Positions 33,112-33,937 of a stretch of DNA of 33,937 nt are shown here, in pieces. The stretch's first letter is position 1; each line of letters starts with the position of its first letter. Origin of the DNA: Pseudomonadota bacterium (lineage in GTDB: Bacteria > Pseudomonadota > Gammaproteobacteria > Woeseiales > Woeseiaceae); assembly GCA_027295475.1 (NCBI GenBank), contig JAPUKV010000084.1, forward strand, positions 1 through 33,937. The letters are read 5' to 3'. The translations under genes and the position numbers were made by a program. Below the pieces are notes generated by a model. It was not told the origin of the DNA, did not search any database, and worked only from the letters and a program-made list of their open reading frames with translations.

Positions 33112-33603
33112 ATGCGCGTATCGGTCAAAAAGAAAACTATGTTCCGAATAGCGGGGCTCATAATGGGCTTCTGGTATCTCTCGCTACCCGCAGCAAATTC
33201 GATCTACAAGTGGGTCGACGAAGACGGGAGTATTCACTACTCGGACCAGCCACCCCCACAAGTGTATAAACCTAAAAAAGTGAGAATTGATTCAGCACCA
33301 GGTGACCTCGGTGTCGTCGAGGCTCAAGCAAAGGCAGCCAGTCTTAGGACAAAACAAGAGACAAGCCAGGATCAACGATCTGCGGCACGGGAGCAAGAGC
33401 GCCTGCAAACGGAATTGCAGCAGGTGAAGCGAGATGACAGACAGCGGCGATGCATAAAAGCTCACGAGGAACTTCAAAGTCTGGATCATCACATGCCGAT
33501 TTACTATATCGACGAGAAGGGAGATTGGGTATTTCTCGACGACAAAGAACGGGCGGATCTCATAGAGTTTTATCACTCCGAGATAAACATGTTCTGCGAT
33601 TGA
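33112..33603 (+). CDS. DUF4124-domain periplasmic protein
   Basis: A 163-residue protein. A signal peptide (about 1-28, GLIMGFWYLSLPAANS) is followed directly by a DUF4124 domain, recognised from IYKWVDEDGSIHYSDQPPP, which is common in Gammaproteobacterial envelope proteins of unknown role. A Gln/Arg/Glu-rich helix (about 75-115) and a C-terminal part with two cysteines follow. ATG 33112 gives a basic pre-sequence; ATG 33139 (MFRIAG) is an equally good start. The mature protein is predicted to be periplasmic. It is divergent from the pilin gene and may share its control region. Confidence 0.82.
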   Translation: MRVSVKKKTMFRIAGLIMGFWYLSLPAANSIYKWVDEDGSIHYSDQPPPQVYKPKKVRIDSAPGDLGVVEAQAKAASLRTKQETSQDQRSAAREQERLQTELQQVKRDDRQRRCIKAHEELQSLDHHMPIYYIDEKGDWVFLDDKERADLIEFYHSEINMFCD

Positions 33604-33870
33604 TGAAAAATCAGTTCGAACGGTTGAGATCGCTCCCCGATAGCGGCCATTCGGAACGGACACCGCTGGTCGTTAGGCGACGAACGGCAATGGCTCTGCA
33701 TATAGATGCACGTTGTCGAGCAATCGCGCTGGCCTTTTTTGCGCAAATCACAATTCGCCACAATTGATCGGCACCCTGCCATTCTACGGGCTGCGCACGC
33801 CCCCATTTATGCCTTGTAATTGACTCTGATGGCGGCCACATGAGTGGCCCGACAAACGGAGGAAACGACA

Positions 33871-33937
33871 ATGCGTAACAGAAAATTTGCTTTTGCTATT
33901 CTTGCCTGCCTGATCGCGACGCCGGCCCTGGCCGAGG
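33871..33937 (+). CDS. Secreted protein, N-terminus only (cut by window edge)
   Basis: Only 22 codons are present. They encode a textbook signal peptide, MRNRKFAFAILACLIATPAL followed by A and a predicted cleavage before Glu. GGAGG lies about 8 bases before ATG 33871. The mature protein is outside the window, so no function can be given. The 267-base gap before it shows no supported gene and no clear promoter. Confidence 0.7.
   Translation, partial: MRNRKFAFAILACLIATPALAE

Overview
The window looks like chromosomal DNA of a Gammaproteobacterium. The signs are a Cpx-type two-component pair beside a Spy/CpxP-like periplasmic gene, a type IV pilin, a DUF4124 protein, a REP-like array built on GTAGGAG plus a GC-rich hairpin, and AGGA/GGGAG ribosome binding sites. 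GTG and TTG starts are common. A marine lineage rich in Ser/Thr kinases, such as Woeseiales/Steroidobacterales, would fit, but I cannot prove this from the sequence. No rRNA, phage, plasmid or IS transposase gene is visible.

Layout. 1-1809 (-) is a membrane Ser/Thr kinase that runs off the left edge. 1810-2157 holds only relics: the C-terminus of an FAD-linked oxidase and a tRNA-Thr-like 5' half. 2158-7868 carries metabolic and housekeeping genes: a TSUP permease, a DUF2461 protein, a lipid-anchored PQQ/cytochrome c dehydrogenase, a leucine dehydrogenase-type enzyme and an anchored redoxin. 8031-11967 is a coupled operon of acetoacetyl-CoA synthetase, a hot-dog thioesterase and glycerol kinase. 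A REP-like array separates it from a MaoC hydratase, an SDR and a thiolase (12174-14793). 14810-16946 is a cytoplasmic kinase with four zinc-ribbon cysteine sets followed by a PP2C phosphatase. 17120-19876 is a Cpx-like sensor and regulator with a divergent Spy-like gene.

20392-32160 is the most unusual part, a tight run of nine same-strand genes. In order they encode a Ser/Gly-repeat lipoprotein, a second lipoprotein, a transmembrane kinase with TPR-like repeats, an FHA-like/TM/PEGA/formylglycine-enzyme-like protein, a small acidic secreted protein, a MotA/TolQ/ExbB-family channel subunit, an actin/Hsp70-like protein with a C-terminal FHA domain, and two VWA proteins. The VWA proteins share an ExbD/TolR-like N-terminal membrane helix with an Asp at residue 17. 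My inference is a proton-motive-force-linked envelope machine controlled by Ser/Thr phosphorylation, in which the VWA proteins stand where ExbD/TolR/MotB would. I know of no named system with this gene set. The other two kinases and the PP2C enzyme nearby may belong to the same network.

The right end carries a type IV pilin (-), a control region with repeated TGACG/CGTCA motifs, a DUF4124 protein and the start of a secreted protein cut by the window edge.

Two kinds of small repeat stand out. Three long near-perfect hairpins (7204-7280, 16948-17019, 17059-17128) have different stem sequences but nearly the same core, a T tract, GTCTCCC and an A tract. All lie between convergent genes. A 43-bp-period REP-like array lies at 12003-12120.
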